NCBI GenBank assembly: GCA_017164015.1
Contig: CP071065.1
Location: forward strand, 1-64,000
DNA length: 64,000 nt
Origin: Nostoc sp. UHCC 0702
GTDB lineage: Bacteria; Cyanobacteriota; Cyanobacteriia; Cyanobacteriales; Nostocaceae
Direction: 5' to 3'
The position numbers and the translations under genes are program-made. Shown one piece after another: positions 18,844 through 28,300 of this stretch (positions within the stretch are counted from its first letter, which is position 1; each line of letters opens with the position of its first letter). The notes beneath the pieces are model-generated. The model made no database searches. It saw nothing but the letters and a program-made list of their open reading frames with translations, and was not told the DNA's origin.

Positions 18844-21725
18844 CAATTCCCTGCTCCCTGGTCACTGAGCGTAGCCGAAGTGCTGCTCCTCATCCTCTTA
18901 AAGCGGGGAAACCAATCATCTAAAATCGTGTAAACCACTGGTACAACAATCAAACTGAGGATAGTTGAACTGATCAGACCGCCAGCAATAGCAACAGCCA
19001 TAGGCGATCGCAATTCTGAACCTGCTCCTAAACCCAAAGCGATGGGTAGCATCCCTAAGATAGTGGAAGCAGTGGTCATCATAATCGGTCTGAGACGTAC
19101 TAGTCCAGTTTTGAGGATGGCCTCGGTGCGGTTTAAGCCAGCTTGGCGTAGCTGGTTGATGTAATCCACAAGCAAGATAGCATTTTTATTTGCCAGCCCC
19201 AGCAAAAAGACAAAGCCGATTAGTGAAATCATGCCAAAGTCGCTTTTGGTAATTAGTAGCGCCAGCATTGCCCCCACCAGTGCCAAAGGCAAAGAAATAC
19301 CAATAACCACAGGGTCTACCCAGCTTTTGAACAGCAAAATTAGTACCACGATGATGCACAAAGCAGATAAAGCCAGAGTAGTGCCGAAACTGCCAAAAAC
19401 CTCTCCAATGCGGGCCGAATCTCCTCCCAAATCCAAAGAAACACCAGAGGGTAATACAGCTTGAGCTTCAGCCACCAGTTTATCAGTAGCATCACCTAAA
19501 GACAAATCCTTGCCGAGGTTAGCACCGATATAAGCTACCCGCTGATTATCCAGCCGCTCAATATGAAAAACTGTGCCTTGTAAATTCTGTTCACCTGTAA
19601 CTGTGACATCAGCAAAGCCCGGTAGTTTTGAAATCCTTTCTTTAATTGCCTTAGCGGCTTTGCTTAAAGCTTGGAGATCATTTCCCCGTAATGCTACTTG
19701 GAGAGGTTTTTGTCCGCCGGTATCGACAAATTGAATATCTTCAACACTAGTAGTCACCCCAGGCAGAGTAGGCAAAGCAGAGCGAAGTTGGTCTTGTAGT
19801 GCCGCCGTTGTAATATTGCGATTATCCTTCAGCTTCACATAGAGCGTACCTTTATTCGGTTCCCCTTCACGAGAACCAACAGTAGTAAACACTGTTTCCA
19901 CTGCTGGTGATTTTCTCACGACCTCTTCCAGTTTTTTAGCAACTTCGAGAGAATCATTTAAGGGATTGGGGATTTGGGGATTGGGGATTGGGGACTGGGG
20001 ACTGGGGACTGGGGATTGGGGACTGGGGAACTCGGGGCCCCCACGACCGGAGGGAGTGGGGATTAGGGGCAATGGGGACTGGGGATTGGGGATTGGGGAC
20101 TGGGGATTGGTATTTCTCCCCTGCTCCCCTGCTCCCCTGCTCCCCTGCTCCCCTGCACCCCCGCTCCCCTGCACCCCTACACCCCTGCTCCCCTGCTCAA
20201 GAGCAACTTCGGGAATACTCGGCAAAGGGGCAATATAAGCAATATTGAACTCACCGCGATCAAGTTTAGGAATAAACCCTTTGGGGATCAGGGGAATAAT
20301 TGCTATACCTGCAATGAAACTGAGTGCAGCTAACCCAATAACTATCCTGCGGTGATTCAAAGACCACCGTAGCAAGCCTGTGTAAGATTGGGCAAAAGCT
20401 ACCCAGATATTTGCTTCCCGACGAGGAGAACGCGAGAATGTCGGTTTTAGCCAGTAGATAGCCAGAACTGGCGATAATGTCCGAGCAACCAGCATCGAAG
20501 CAAGCATCGCTGCTGAAACAGTAATACCGAAGGGCTTGAAAAATTGACCAATAACCCCACCCATCAAACCTATTGGCAGAAATACCGCTACAGCCGTCAA
20601 AGTGGCGGCGGTGACTGTTAAGCCAATTTCGTTCGTGGCTAAAAGCGCGGCTTTGCGGGGACTCTCCCCATCTTCGATGTGACGCATAATGTTTTCCACA
20701 TCAACGATCGCGTCATCTACAATACTGCCAATCACTAAAGCCAAAGCCAGCAACGTGATTGTCTCCAGGTTAAAACCAAAAATCGCCATGACGATAAACG
20801 TCGCCAACAAAGATGTAGGAATGGCTAAGGCAGAAATCAAAGTTGCTCGCCAGTTCCACAAAAAAGGAAAAATCACCACAATAGACAACAAGACTGCCTC
20901 CAGCAAAGCATCTATTGTTGACTTGGTGGCTTGGCGGATGTATTTTGCTTGAGTAGCGGCTAAGGTAAGTTTGATATCCTTCAGGGTAGAACGCAGCTTT
21001 TGGACTTCCTTCTCAACCCGACTCACCACTTCTAAAGTGTTGGCGTTACCACGTTTAATCACCTGAAACGCCAGTGCATTTTGTCCGTTAAACCTAACTA
21101 ATGTAGCCCCTGTTTCGCTTAGCGCATTAGCTGGATTTGGGGCAACAGATGCACTAGGATTACCCAAGAGTGAGACTTTGAGAACTCCTGGTAGTTTTGC
21201 GATCGCTGGCACAATTTGGTCATTGGCTAGCTTAGTCAAATCTGTTAAATTCCGTGAGTCACTCTCAATGGCATAGCTAACGGCGGCTGACTCGTTCAGA
21301 TTCAGGGGAATGATTTTGTAATTTGCTTTCTCAGGCAAAGTCAATTGCTTGAGAGCAGTTTCTACCTTACGAGTCGATGTGTCTAAATTAGTGCCAACCA
21401 CAAAAGACAGACTGACGGCAGTTTGACCAGGGTAGACGGATGCACGAATATCTTCAAGTCCTTGTAGAGAACGCAGTCGCTCCTCCAATGGCTGGGTGAG
21501 CTTTGCTTCCGTATCTAGGGCAGTATTTAGAGGTGCAGTAGCATTCACCACCACTACCGGAAAGGTTATATCTGGAAACAAAGCATATTTGAGAGAACTA
21601 AAAGCAAGAGTACCAGCGATGGTCACGGCAATCCAAAAACTCACCGTCAACCACGAAAAGTCAATTGCCAATCTGGAAATATTGAAGCGTTCTCGTACAG
21701 ATTTTGAATTATTTAACTTTACCAT
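18843..21725 (-). CDS. RND-family efflux permease in the hopanoid locus
   Basis: An AcrB/CzcA-type (hydrophobe/amphiphile efflux) inner-membrane permease, 960 residues, near 880 without an inserted repeat. An N-terminal membrane helix with KYALFPDITFP is followed by a periplasmic porter domain and a first helix block (ALVIGSIVDDAIVDVENI, with the paired acidic residues of helix 4). A second porter domain and a C-terminal block (LLGLANKNAILLVDYINQLR) complete it. The second porter half carries about 83 foreign residues (QGSRGVGVQGSGGAGEQG onward) encoded by heptamer/octamer repeats. No membrane-fusion partner is adjacent. Coupling to hpnA suggests a role in lipid or hopanoid handling, which is inference. 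Confidence 0.9.
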   Translation of the reverse strand: MVKLNNSKSVRERFNISRLAIDFSWLTVSFWIAVTIAGTLAFSSLKYALFPDITFPVVVVNATAPLNTALDTEAKLTQPLEERLRSLQGLEDIRASVYPGQTAVSLSFVVGTNLDTSTRKVETALKQLTLPEKANYKIIPLNLNESAAVSYAIESDSRNLTDLTKLANDQIVPAIAKLPGVLKVSLLGNPSASVAPNPANALSETGATLVRFNGQNALAFQVIKRGNANTLEVVSRVEKEVQKLRSTLKDIKLTLAATQAKYIRQATKSTIDALLEAVLLSIVVIFPFLWNWRATLISALAIPTSLLATFIVMAIFGFNLETITLLALALVIGSIVDDAIVDVENIMRHIEDGESPRKAALLATNEIGLTVTAATLTAVAVFLPIGLMGGVIGQFFKPFGITVSAAMLASMLVARTLSPVLAIYWLKPTFSRSPRREANIWVAFAQSYTGLLRWSLNHRRIVIGLAALSFIAGIAIIPLIPKGFIPKLDRGEFNIAYIAPLPSIPEVALEQGSRGVGVQGSGGAGEQGSRGAGEQGRNTNPQSPIPNPQSPLPLIPTPSGRGGPEFPSPQSPVPSPQSPIPNPQIPNPLNDSLEVAKKLEEVVRKSPAVETVFTTVGSREGEPNKGTLYVKLKDNRNITTAALQDQLRSALPTLPGVTTSVEDIQFVDTGGQKPLQVALRGNDLQALSKAAKAIKERISKLPGFADVTVTGEQNLQGTVFHIERLDNQRVAYIGANLGKDLSLGDATDKLVAEAQAVLPSGVSLDLGGDSARIGEVFGSFGTTLALSALCIIVVLILLFKSWVDPVVIGISLPLALVGAMLALLITKSDFGMISLIGFVFLLGLANKNAILLVDYINQLRQAGLNRTEAILKTGLVRLRPIMMTTASTILGMLPIALGLGAGSELRSPMAVAIAGGLISSTILSLIVVPVVYTILDDWFPRFKRMRSSTSATLSDQGAGN
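19959..20206. repeat. In-frame composite repeat inside the RND gene
   Basis: About 248 bp. A GGGGATT/GGGGACT heptamer array is interrupted by a GC-rich module (GGGGCCCCCACGACCGGAGG, about 20034-20053) that also occurs near 11215. A CTCCCCTG octamer array follows. The whole insert keeps the reading frame of the RND gene on the other strand. Confidence 0.75.
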
Positions 21726-21777
21726 TTGGGAAAATCATCGTGTGGGTGACACAATTATTTGTCATGCTACAGTAATC

Positions 21778-21965
21778 GGTTGTCAGTTGTCAGTTGTTAG
21801 TGGTCAGTGGTCAGTTGTCAGTGGTCAGTTGTCAGTGGTCAGTGGTCAGTTGTCAGTTGTCAGTGGTCAGTGGTTATTCTCCCCTGCTCCCCTGCTCCCC
21901 TGCTCCCCTGCTCCCCTGCTCCCCTGCCCCCCTGCTCCCCATCTCCCCCATCTCCCCCATCCCCC
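21778..21965. repeat. CAGTKGT heptamer array and CTCCCCTG octamer array
   Basis: About fourteen CAGTTGT/CAGTGGT units (21780-21872) run into seven to eight CTCCCCTG units and CATCTCCCC units. The array fills the gap between the divergent RND gene and hpnG and reaches right up to the hpnG start codon. Small ORFs read through it in several frames and are not genes. Confidence 0.8.
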
Positions 21966-22646
21966 ATGCCCATGATTCTGGTGCCCCAAGGAGCCGAGTA
22001 TAAAGCTGTGTGTCGTGGCTTAAGTCGAGTCACTGGCTTTAAACCAACCCTGATGCCTATACCAATTGGCGCTAAAGCCTTAAACGAATACCTGCAACGA
22101 TGTTTAGAGAATGAAAATTTCCGCAATCATCTACAACCACAAGTCTTGGTTATGGGTATATGTGGCAGCTTGACCAAGCACTATGGTGTCGGAGACGTTG
22201 TGCTGTATCTTGATTGTATTTATCAAGGGAAGTTGAGAGAGTGCGATCGCTCTTTTACTGCACAGTTGCATTCTTGCTTACAAGAAAAGGTGTCTTTAGT
22301 CAAGTCTTTGACAAGCGATCGCGTAATTTGCTCTGCTGCTGAAAAACAGCATTTGGGTGAAACATTAGGGGCTGATGTTGTTGATATGGAAGGATTTGCC
22401 GCCCTAGAGTTTTTCCATCAGTTTGGTGTGGCAGTGGCTATGTTGCGAGTTGTCAGCGACGATTGTCAGCATGATATCCCAGATTTGTCATCGGCAATCA
22501 ATCCAGATGGTTCTCTTCAAGCAATACCATTAGCACTAGGATTACTTGGACAACCAATTGCCGCTACCAGACTAATTCGAGGCTCATTAAAAGGACTCAA
22601 AGTATTGGAGAAAATTACAAATTTACTATTTTTTGACCAAAGCTAG
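21966..22646 (+). CDS. hpnG: Adenosylhopane nucleosidase/phosphorylase HpnG
   Basis: Removes adenine from adenosylhopane to give ribosylhopane (or its phosphorylated form), the step after HpnH. It belongs to the purine nucleosidase/phosphorylase superfamily: MGICGSLTKHYGVGDVVLY forms the substrate site in the first half, and VVDMEGFAALEFFHQFGV carries the conserved Met-Glu pair. ATG 21966 (226 aa) and ATG 21972 (224 aa) are both possible; MILVPQGAEY is the family-like beginning, so 21972 is attractive. No ribosome-binding site is visible because the leader is a C-rich repeat. An apparent longer frame into the repeat is not real protein. Confidence 0.88.
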   Translation: MPMILVPQGAEYKAVCRGLSRVTGFKPTLMPIPIGAKALNEYLQRCLENENFRNHLQPQVLVMGICGSLTKHYGVGDVVLYLDCIYQGKLRECDRSFTAQLHSCLQEKVSLVKSLTSDRVICSAAEKQHLGETLGADVVDMEGFAALEFFHQFGVAVAMLRVVSDDCQHDIPDLSSAINPDGSLQAIPLALGLLGQPIAATRLIRGSLKGLKVLEKITNLLFFDQS

Positions 22647-23188
22647 AGTGTAGGGGGATATCAGGGCAAACGCACCAAAATTTACAAAAATTGCGCCTCA
22701 TTGGTTGTCGGTCAAACTGAAATCAAGATGCCTCAACTTCAAATGTACAAACATTTGATATCAAGTTCGGCTAATTACTTACGATATAGTCGGTTTGCTT
22801 GGTAATAGGTAATGGCTAATGGGTAATAGGTAATACTCAAAACCAATTACCAATTACCAATTCCCAATTCCCAATTACCGACCTCCACAGATATCATAAG
22901 TGTTTAAACGGACATGATATGAGATATAACTGTTGTTGGGTACAACAAAAAACAAAAAGCCCAACAACTCACTGCATCGACTTAAGCTAATTAGGTGTGA
23001 TCGCAATCACAAATTAGTAGTCAGAACAGGTGTTGCTGTGGGCTTGAGATTTAGGTATGTGGGTGCATTACCTGACGGGGTGACAAGAAGGCGAAGAGTG
23101 CTGATTGAATCCGTGCAATAGCATGTATACCTCGCCTAATTGGGGTAGTTTACCAGGCACAAGACGTACAAGTGCGATCGCTAATCAT
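22647..23188. other. Repeat-bearing gap after hpnG
   Basis: It holds GGTAATAGGTAATGG and CCAATTACCAATTACC heptamer arrays facing each other (22797-22877). A short derivative of the ATATCATGTCC element follows (22891-22921). A 62-codon ORF further on has no homology or ribosome-binding site that I can support. No gene is called. Confidence 0.5.
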
Positions 23189-23962
23189 TTACGATTGCGA
23201 TATCAAGCCTAATTGAGATACTGTTTCCTTCTTTGCCGCACTTGATGAGGTAACTTTTATAACCTCTTCTATACCTCTGTATTTTTTAGCAAAATTAAGA
23301 AGCACATCTACTAAGTGTGTAAAAAGTTCAAAAATTTTACTAACTAATTCACAGGCTTGCTTATATTTGTCTTCTGTTAAATGCATATTTGCGATATTTT
23401 TTTTGATTTGATAAGAATGAACACAATGTTGATCTTCAGCGAGGAAATGAAGATTTCCAAAATATGGATACTCTCTGTTAGTGAGTAATTTTAATTCTTG
23501 GGTCACTGGTGCAGTTTTTGAAAAGAATATATGCGATATGTATTCTATAGACTCAATAGCCACTAACTTATAAATGGGACTAACTTTATAAGTATACCGA
23601 TATAATTCATAGATTGTTTGTCTACAAATCCACGTCTCATTGCTCCAATTAAATTTTAAAGAATCTGTAAAATTTAATGAATAATTAAACTCTAAATCTT
23701 TCAGATCTTGTAAAAACCATATCCAATGGTTTTCTTCTTCGCAAATTTGTTGATTAATAATATTTTGAATAGGGTCGGTAGTTGGTTGTTCTAACCAAAC
23801 AAACTTGTTTAAGTCTCCATAACCCATTACAAAAGGGGTGAAACAAGGAGCAAAACACAGTTTTTCTGCAGGAGGAATATTTGGATCTTCTAAAAATTGA
23901 AAAAACGGTAATTGAGCAAATTTGAATAATTCTTCTTCTATTAAGGCTAAGATTTTTTTCAT
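23189..23962 (-). CDS. Putative helical metal-binding oxygenase-like protein
   Basis: A 257-residue, mostly helical protein. Two acidic-His motifs, CEEENHW (about 75-81) and LAEDQHCVH (about 174-182), plus a Glu-rich helix AIESIEYISH between them, resemble metal-binding helices of heme-oxygenase-like or ferritin-like diiron proteins. The pattern FFQFLEDPNIPP, then FAPCFTPFVMGYGDLN, is familiar from uncharacterised cyanobacterial proteins of this type. No signal peptide is seen. It lies 1.3 kb downstream of the polyketide synthase on the same strand, so a role in that pathway is possible but unproven. It could also be an unrelated redox enzyme. Confidence 0.55.
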   Translation of the reverse strand: MKKILALIEEELFKFAQLPFFQFLEDPNIPPAEKLCFAPCFTPFVMGYGDLNKFVWLEQPTTDPIQNIINQQICEEENHWIWFLQDLKDLEFNYSLNFTDSLKFNWSNETWICRQTIYELYRYTYKVSPIYKLVAIESIEYISHIFFSKTAPVTQELKLLTNREYPYFGNLHFLAEDQHCVHSYQIKKNIANMHLTEDKYKQACELVSKIFELFTHLVDVLLNFAKKYRGIEEVIKVTSSSAAKKETVSQLGLISQS

Positions 23963-24015
23963 TGTTAAATTTTACCTTGATTATTTTTACTATACAATCT
24001 TTAATATCTTAATAA

Positions 24016-24132
24016 TTAGAAAGTGGCAATACCAAGTTGGTATGCATCAATACTTTGCTTTAACCGTTCTCTAGCATCCAAAGTTAATCTATTAACGTAA
24101 TCAAACATTTTAGGAGAATAACCAGCACTTCC
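24016..24132 (-). pseudogene. Short gene-end remnant
   Basis: Between two stop codons on this strand a 38-codon frame reads SAGYSPKMFDYVNRLTLDAR then ERLKQSIDAYQLGIATF, with clear protein-like composition. It has no credible start. It may be the tail of a lost enzyme gene downstream of the polyketide cluster. The family is not recognised. Confidence 0.35.
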
Positions 24133-25305
24133 TTATTTTATTCATATAAAAACACGAATAACATCAGTAAATACGCCCGAAAATATTTTTTAAATATAAA
24201 TTTTCTATCAAGCGCTCCAATGCTTGAAAAAGTATTTAGTCAGTTTTTACTGAAGCTTTAAGCTCTGAAGAAAAATAAAGCGCAGTTTCGTATATAATCG
24301 GTATTATTCATAATCCCCTGCCACTGTTGCGATCGCGCTCCAAATCCAGGCGATCGCTCTGTTTGACCTCTGTCAATTCTGGAACTTCAACAGAGTTTCA
24401 TGACGACCATGCCCTACTTCTTCTGTTTTATATAGGACTCATATTTGATTTTTGAACAAAACTCAGTACACCTTTATTCCTTCTTCCCAGTCCCCAGTCC
24501 CCAGTCCCCAGTCCCTTACCTCTACGAGTGATTCAGAAATCAAATCGGATTGCTATATGTCCTATGTTGAATCTCTTGAAAACCTGTATTTATAGTTGAT
24601 TTGAAGAGTTTTTAATTTCATCATAAAGATTACTTTAATTATTTTTTAACTTAATTACATAATCTGCATTTTGCTGTGTAATTAACTTCACACTTGAGAT
24701 CGCCACTTACTCATGGCGGAAACCACACCAGATGCCCTCTGCCGACAGCCTTTGCACCTGGCGTGAAACTCCAACACCCTTACGCGTGACGCTCGTTTTG
24801 GCGCTCGTTCTTCGCGCTTCGCTAACGCCGGGAACCAGAGCCACTGCGCTATCGCACTCTGCCGACAGCCAAAGGAAGTAGCGTACAAGACGAGAGCTAC
24901 CTCACCGTAAGACTGCGACTGCCTCACCAAGTGGAGCAAGTGGCGTTCCAGAGTCAATAGTCCAAAAAAGCTAAAATTTGGACTATTGACTATTGACTGC
25001 CTCAATTAAAAATTTATGACAATGCGCGTAAGTCCAAAGTATGTTAAATTGTGTTTTTAATTTGTGCTGGTGTTTGAAGTTGAGAAGATTTTAAATAATT
25101 TTCTCAACTATTGCTGAACAAAATAAAAACTCTTCCTTACCAATTACTTGAAATTCTAATTCTGCTCCTACAGTTTTAGATTTAGCATCAAGTATTCCGA
25201 ATAAGGTGACACGATGGCCGCGTCGTTGAAGATGCTTTCCTTAGGAAAGCATAGGGTTTAGGTGACCAGATACTGGTGGACAAATGATACCAAAATGAGT
25301 CATTA
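24133..25305. other. Gene-poor gap with a GC-rich repeat mosaic
   Basis: It holds HIP1 sites near 24340, a CAGTCCC heptamer array at about 24486-24515, and a GC-rich mosaic at about 24690-24960. The mosaic is built of modules such as CTTGAGATCGCCA, CCACTGCGCTATCGC and CCGACAGCCTTTGCA, which recur at 57190-57365 and 58857-58892. A GACTATTGAC heptamer tract and a GCGTAAGTCC element end follow. The 105-codon ORF across the mosaic is not a gene. Confidence 0.55.
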
Positions 25306-28300
25306 TCAAGTGCCTTTGAAAGTGAGATTTTGTGTTTGTTTAATGCATCTTTTTAATTTTTCGGCTATAACTTGAACGTGAGGTTCATACAACATTGTTA
25401 AGTGGTCACCAGGGATAAAATGCACTTCCAATGGTTCAGCAGAAAACTTGCCCCAACCCCATGCCGTATCTTGAAGAATATCAAAAAGTTCATCTTCAAA
25501 AATAACAGCCCTCTCTGGATTAAAATCGTTAGCTCTAAACAGGATATTTCGAGTTAGATAAACTTGCTCTGGTGGGTAAAAAGTTAAATCATTAGCAATA
25601 AAACTCACAAGCCAGTTGTATAAACGTATTGCTCTCTGTTCTGAAGATATATTACCAGTAATTCGCAATGATTTTTTGTTCATAGGATGAAGTTGCTCGG
25701 CATTTAGGAATTGCTCGAAAAGGTAGTCTATTTTTTCGTCTGTATTCAGAGACTGGAGAATATTTTCAGATAAGTCCAGATTTATTCCACCTAATGCTTC
25801 GATTGTTTTGAGAAGATAAGTTACCCATGTAGGACGATCCCAATCAAAATTTGTCGGTTTAATTGACCTTGGGGCAGAAGTATCTAGTAGGGCAATTAGA
25901 GCTACCTCTTGTCCTTGTTTAAACAACTGCTGTGCCATTTCAAATGCCACTTTTCCACCAAAGGAATGTCCTCCCAAAAAGTATGGGCCTTGAGGCTGAA
26001 CTGTCTGTATTGCTTTAACATAGTCAGATGCCATATTCTGGCATATGGTGTAAGGGTTCCATTCTTGATCAATATCTAATTTTTGCAGTCCGTAAAATGG
26101 TTGATTTGAACCTAAATGATGTGCTAACTCACATAAATAACTTGCATTTCCAGCACCCCCTGATATACAGAAGAAAGGGCGCTGAGAACCACCAGTTTGA
26201 ATCTCTAATAATGTAGAATCCGACAAAGATGATGTTGATTGATATCTAACAGAATCAGATAAACTAGGGTAAATATTGGAATTTTCATCCTTTACAGGTA
26301 TCTTGTATTTTATTGCACTTGCTTGTATTTCTTTAAAAGAATTAGCATGAGTCCGTTTAATTTCTAAATCTAGATAATTTGCAACATCTAAAAGAGTTGG
26401 TTTTTCATAAAAATCACGAGGATAGATTTTGATTTTCAAGTCTTGATGAATATGATTAGTAACTTCGATGATGATCAAAGAATCTACGTCTAGTTCTAAA
26501 AGGATATCGTCTTCTACTGGAACTTGTTGAGCATCTATCCGTAAAACTTGAGCAATCTTTTTTTGTAAGTAAGATGTGAGAAAATCTACTCTTTCTTTTG
26601 TTGCCATCTCAAGAATTTGATTGAGAAGTATTCCCTCTTTTTCTATGATTTGAGAATTGCGGTCAACTGGAACTAATTTTGATTTTTCAGAATCCTGAAA
26701 TGGTAACTGTGATTTACTTGATTGATTTTTGGATTCAGTTAATATTGGTTGAATCAAATCTTGTTCACTTTCTAAAGTTGTTTGTTTCTCAATCCAATAT
26801 CGCTGTCTTTGAAATGGATAAGTTGGCAGCCTAAGTTTTTGTTGCCGATGATTTTGATAAAAAGCAGACCAATTTATAGTTTGTCCACGCACATATAAGC
26901 TACCCAAAGTTTGAAGTATTTGTTGCCAATCAGAAGACCCAGGTCGCAAACTTGCAAGCCAAACTCCTGTTTCTGCTGGTAAACAATTACGTCCCATTTT
27001 TAACAAAATAGGTTTTGGGCCAACCTCTACAAATATTTCATAACCTAAGTCGTGAACTGTCTGCATACTTGCAGCAAATTCTACGGACTGCCTCATGTGA
27101 CGACACCAATAATCAGGTGTAATTTCATCAGATTTTAATTGCTTTCCAGTCACGTTAGAAATAATATTAATCTGCGGTTTCGAGTAAGAAATGGTAGCAG
27201 CAACTTGACGAAATTCAGCGAGTATCGGCTCCATTAATGGAGAGTGAAAAGCATGAGAAGTTTCTAGTTTAACTGTTTTAATTCCTGCGTTTTCTAGTTG
27301 AATACAAATAGCTTGTAATATCTGTTGTTCTCCAGAAATGACAGTATTTTGTGAACTATTACGAGCAGCGATCGCTACTTTATTTTCATCAATTTCAACC
27401 AGTTTTCGGATATCAGCTTCTTGTGCAAATACTGCTACCATCTCACCATTGGTAGGTAAGTTCTGCATCAAGCGGCTTCTTTCGGCTATTAGTTTTAATC
27501 CATCCTCCAGACTAAAAACTCCTGCTACACAGGCAGCTACATATTCTCCTACACTGTGACCCATGACAACACTGGGTACAACACCCCAAGATTTCCAAAG
27601 TTCAAAGAGCGCATACTCGATCGCAAATAAGGCAGGTTGAGTATAAAGTGTCTGGTCTAATGGTGAAATCTCTCCCGGTTGAGGATAAAGAACCGCGAGC
27701 AGTGAGTTTCCTAAATAAGTACGTAAAATTTGATCGCAACGATTCAAGGTTTGGCGAAAAATGGGCGCAGTTTCGTAAAGTTGGCGTCCCATGTCAATGT
27801 ATTGTGAACCTTGTCCAGTGAATAAAAATGCTATTTTGGGAGGTTTTTTGCTCTCTATCAAACCACTGATAACTGTGGCTGTCTTTTGATGATTCGTAAA
27901 AGCAAATAACTGTTTTTGCAACTGCACGCTAGACTCAGCGACAATGGCAAGACGGTTGTTAAAATGCGATCGCCCCACATTAGCAGTAAAACAGATATCT
28001 GCCAACGCTGATTCTGGCTGGTCGATTAAAAACTCCCGATAACGTTGTGCTAGTTCCCCCAGAGCATCTTCATTTTTGGCTGATAAGGTGAGAAAATGCA
28101 CAGGATGTTCAATTACGTCATCTTTTGGACTTTCCACTGGTGCTTGTGCCAAAACCATATGGGTATTTGTGCCGCCAAAACCAAAAGAACTTACCCCAGC
28201 TAATGCCAAACTATTTCCTTGTGGCCAAGGCTCTAAGGTTTGCTGAACCCGTAGAGGTAGTTTATCAAAAGGAATATAAGGATTTGGCTTTTGAAAATGC

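Noticed and set aside
18843..21725. Calling the RND gene hpnN
   Set aside because: HpnN is an MMPL-like exporter; this protein has AcrB/CzcA-type motifs and porter domains.
21807..21965. N-terminal extension of HpnG through the repeat array
   Set aside because: The residues are repeat-encoded (Ser/Pro/Cys runs) and the family N-terminus starts at MILVPQGAEY.
22933..23121. 62-codon ORF after hpnG
   Set aside because: No start signal or family, and it is surrounded by repeats.
23189..23962. Calling this gene an UndA-type alkene-forming oxidase
   Set aside because: Size and helical character fit, but the ligand spacing I can see does not clearly match, so only a general metal-binding call is made.
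24688..25005. 105-codon ORF on the minus strand
   Set aside because: It lies wholly in a GC-rich repeat mosaic whose modules recur elsewhere in other frames; the Arg-rich product looks like translated repeat.
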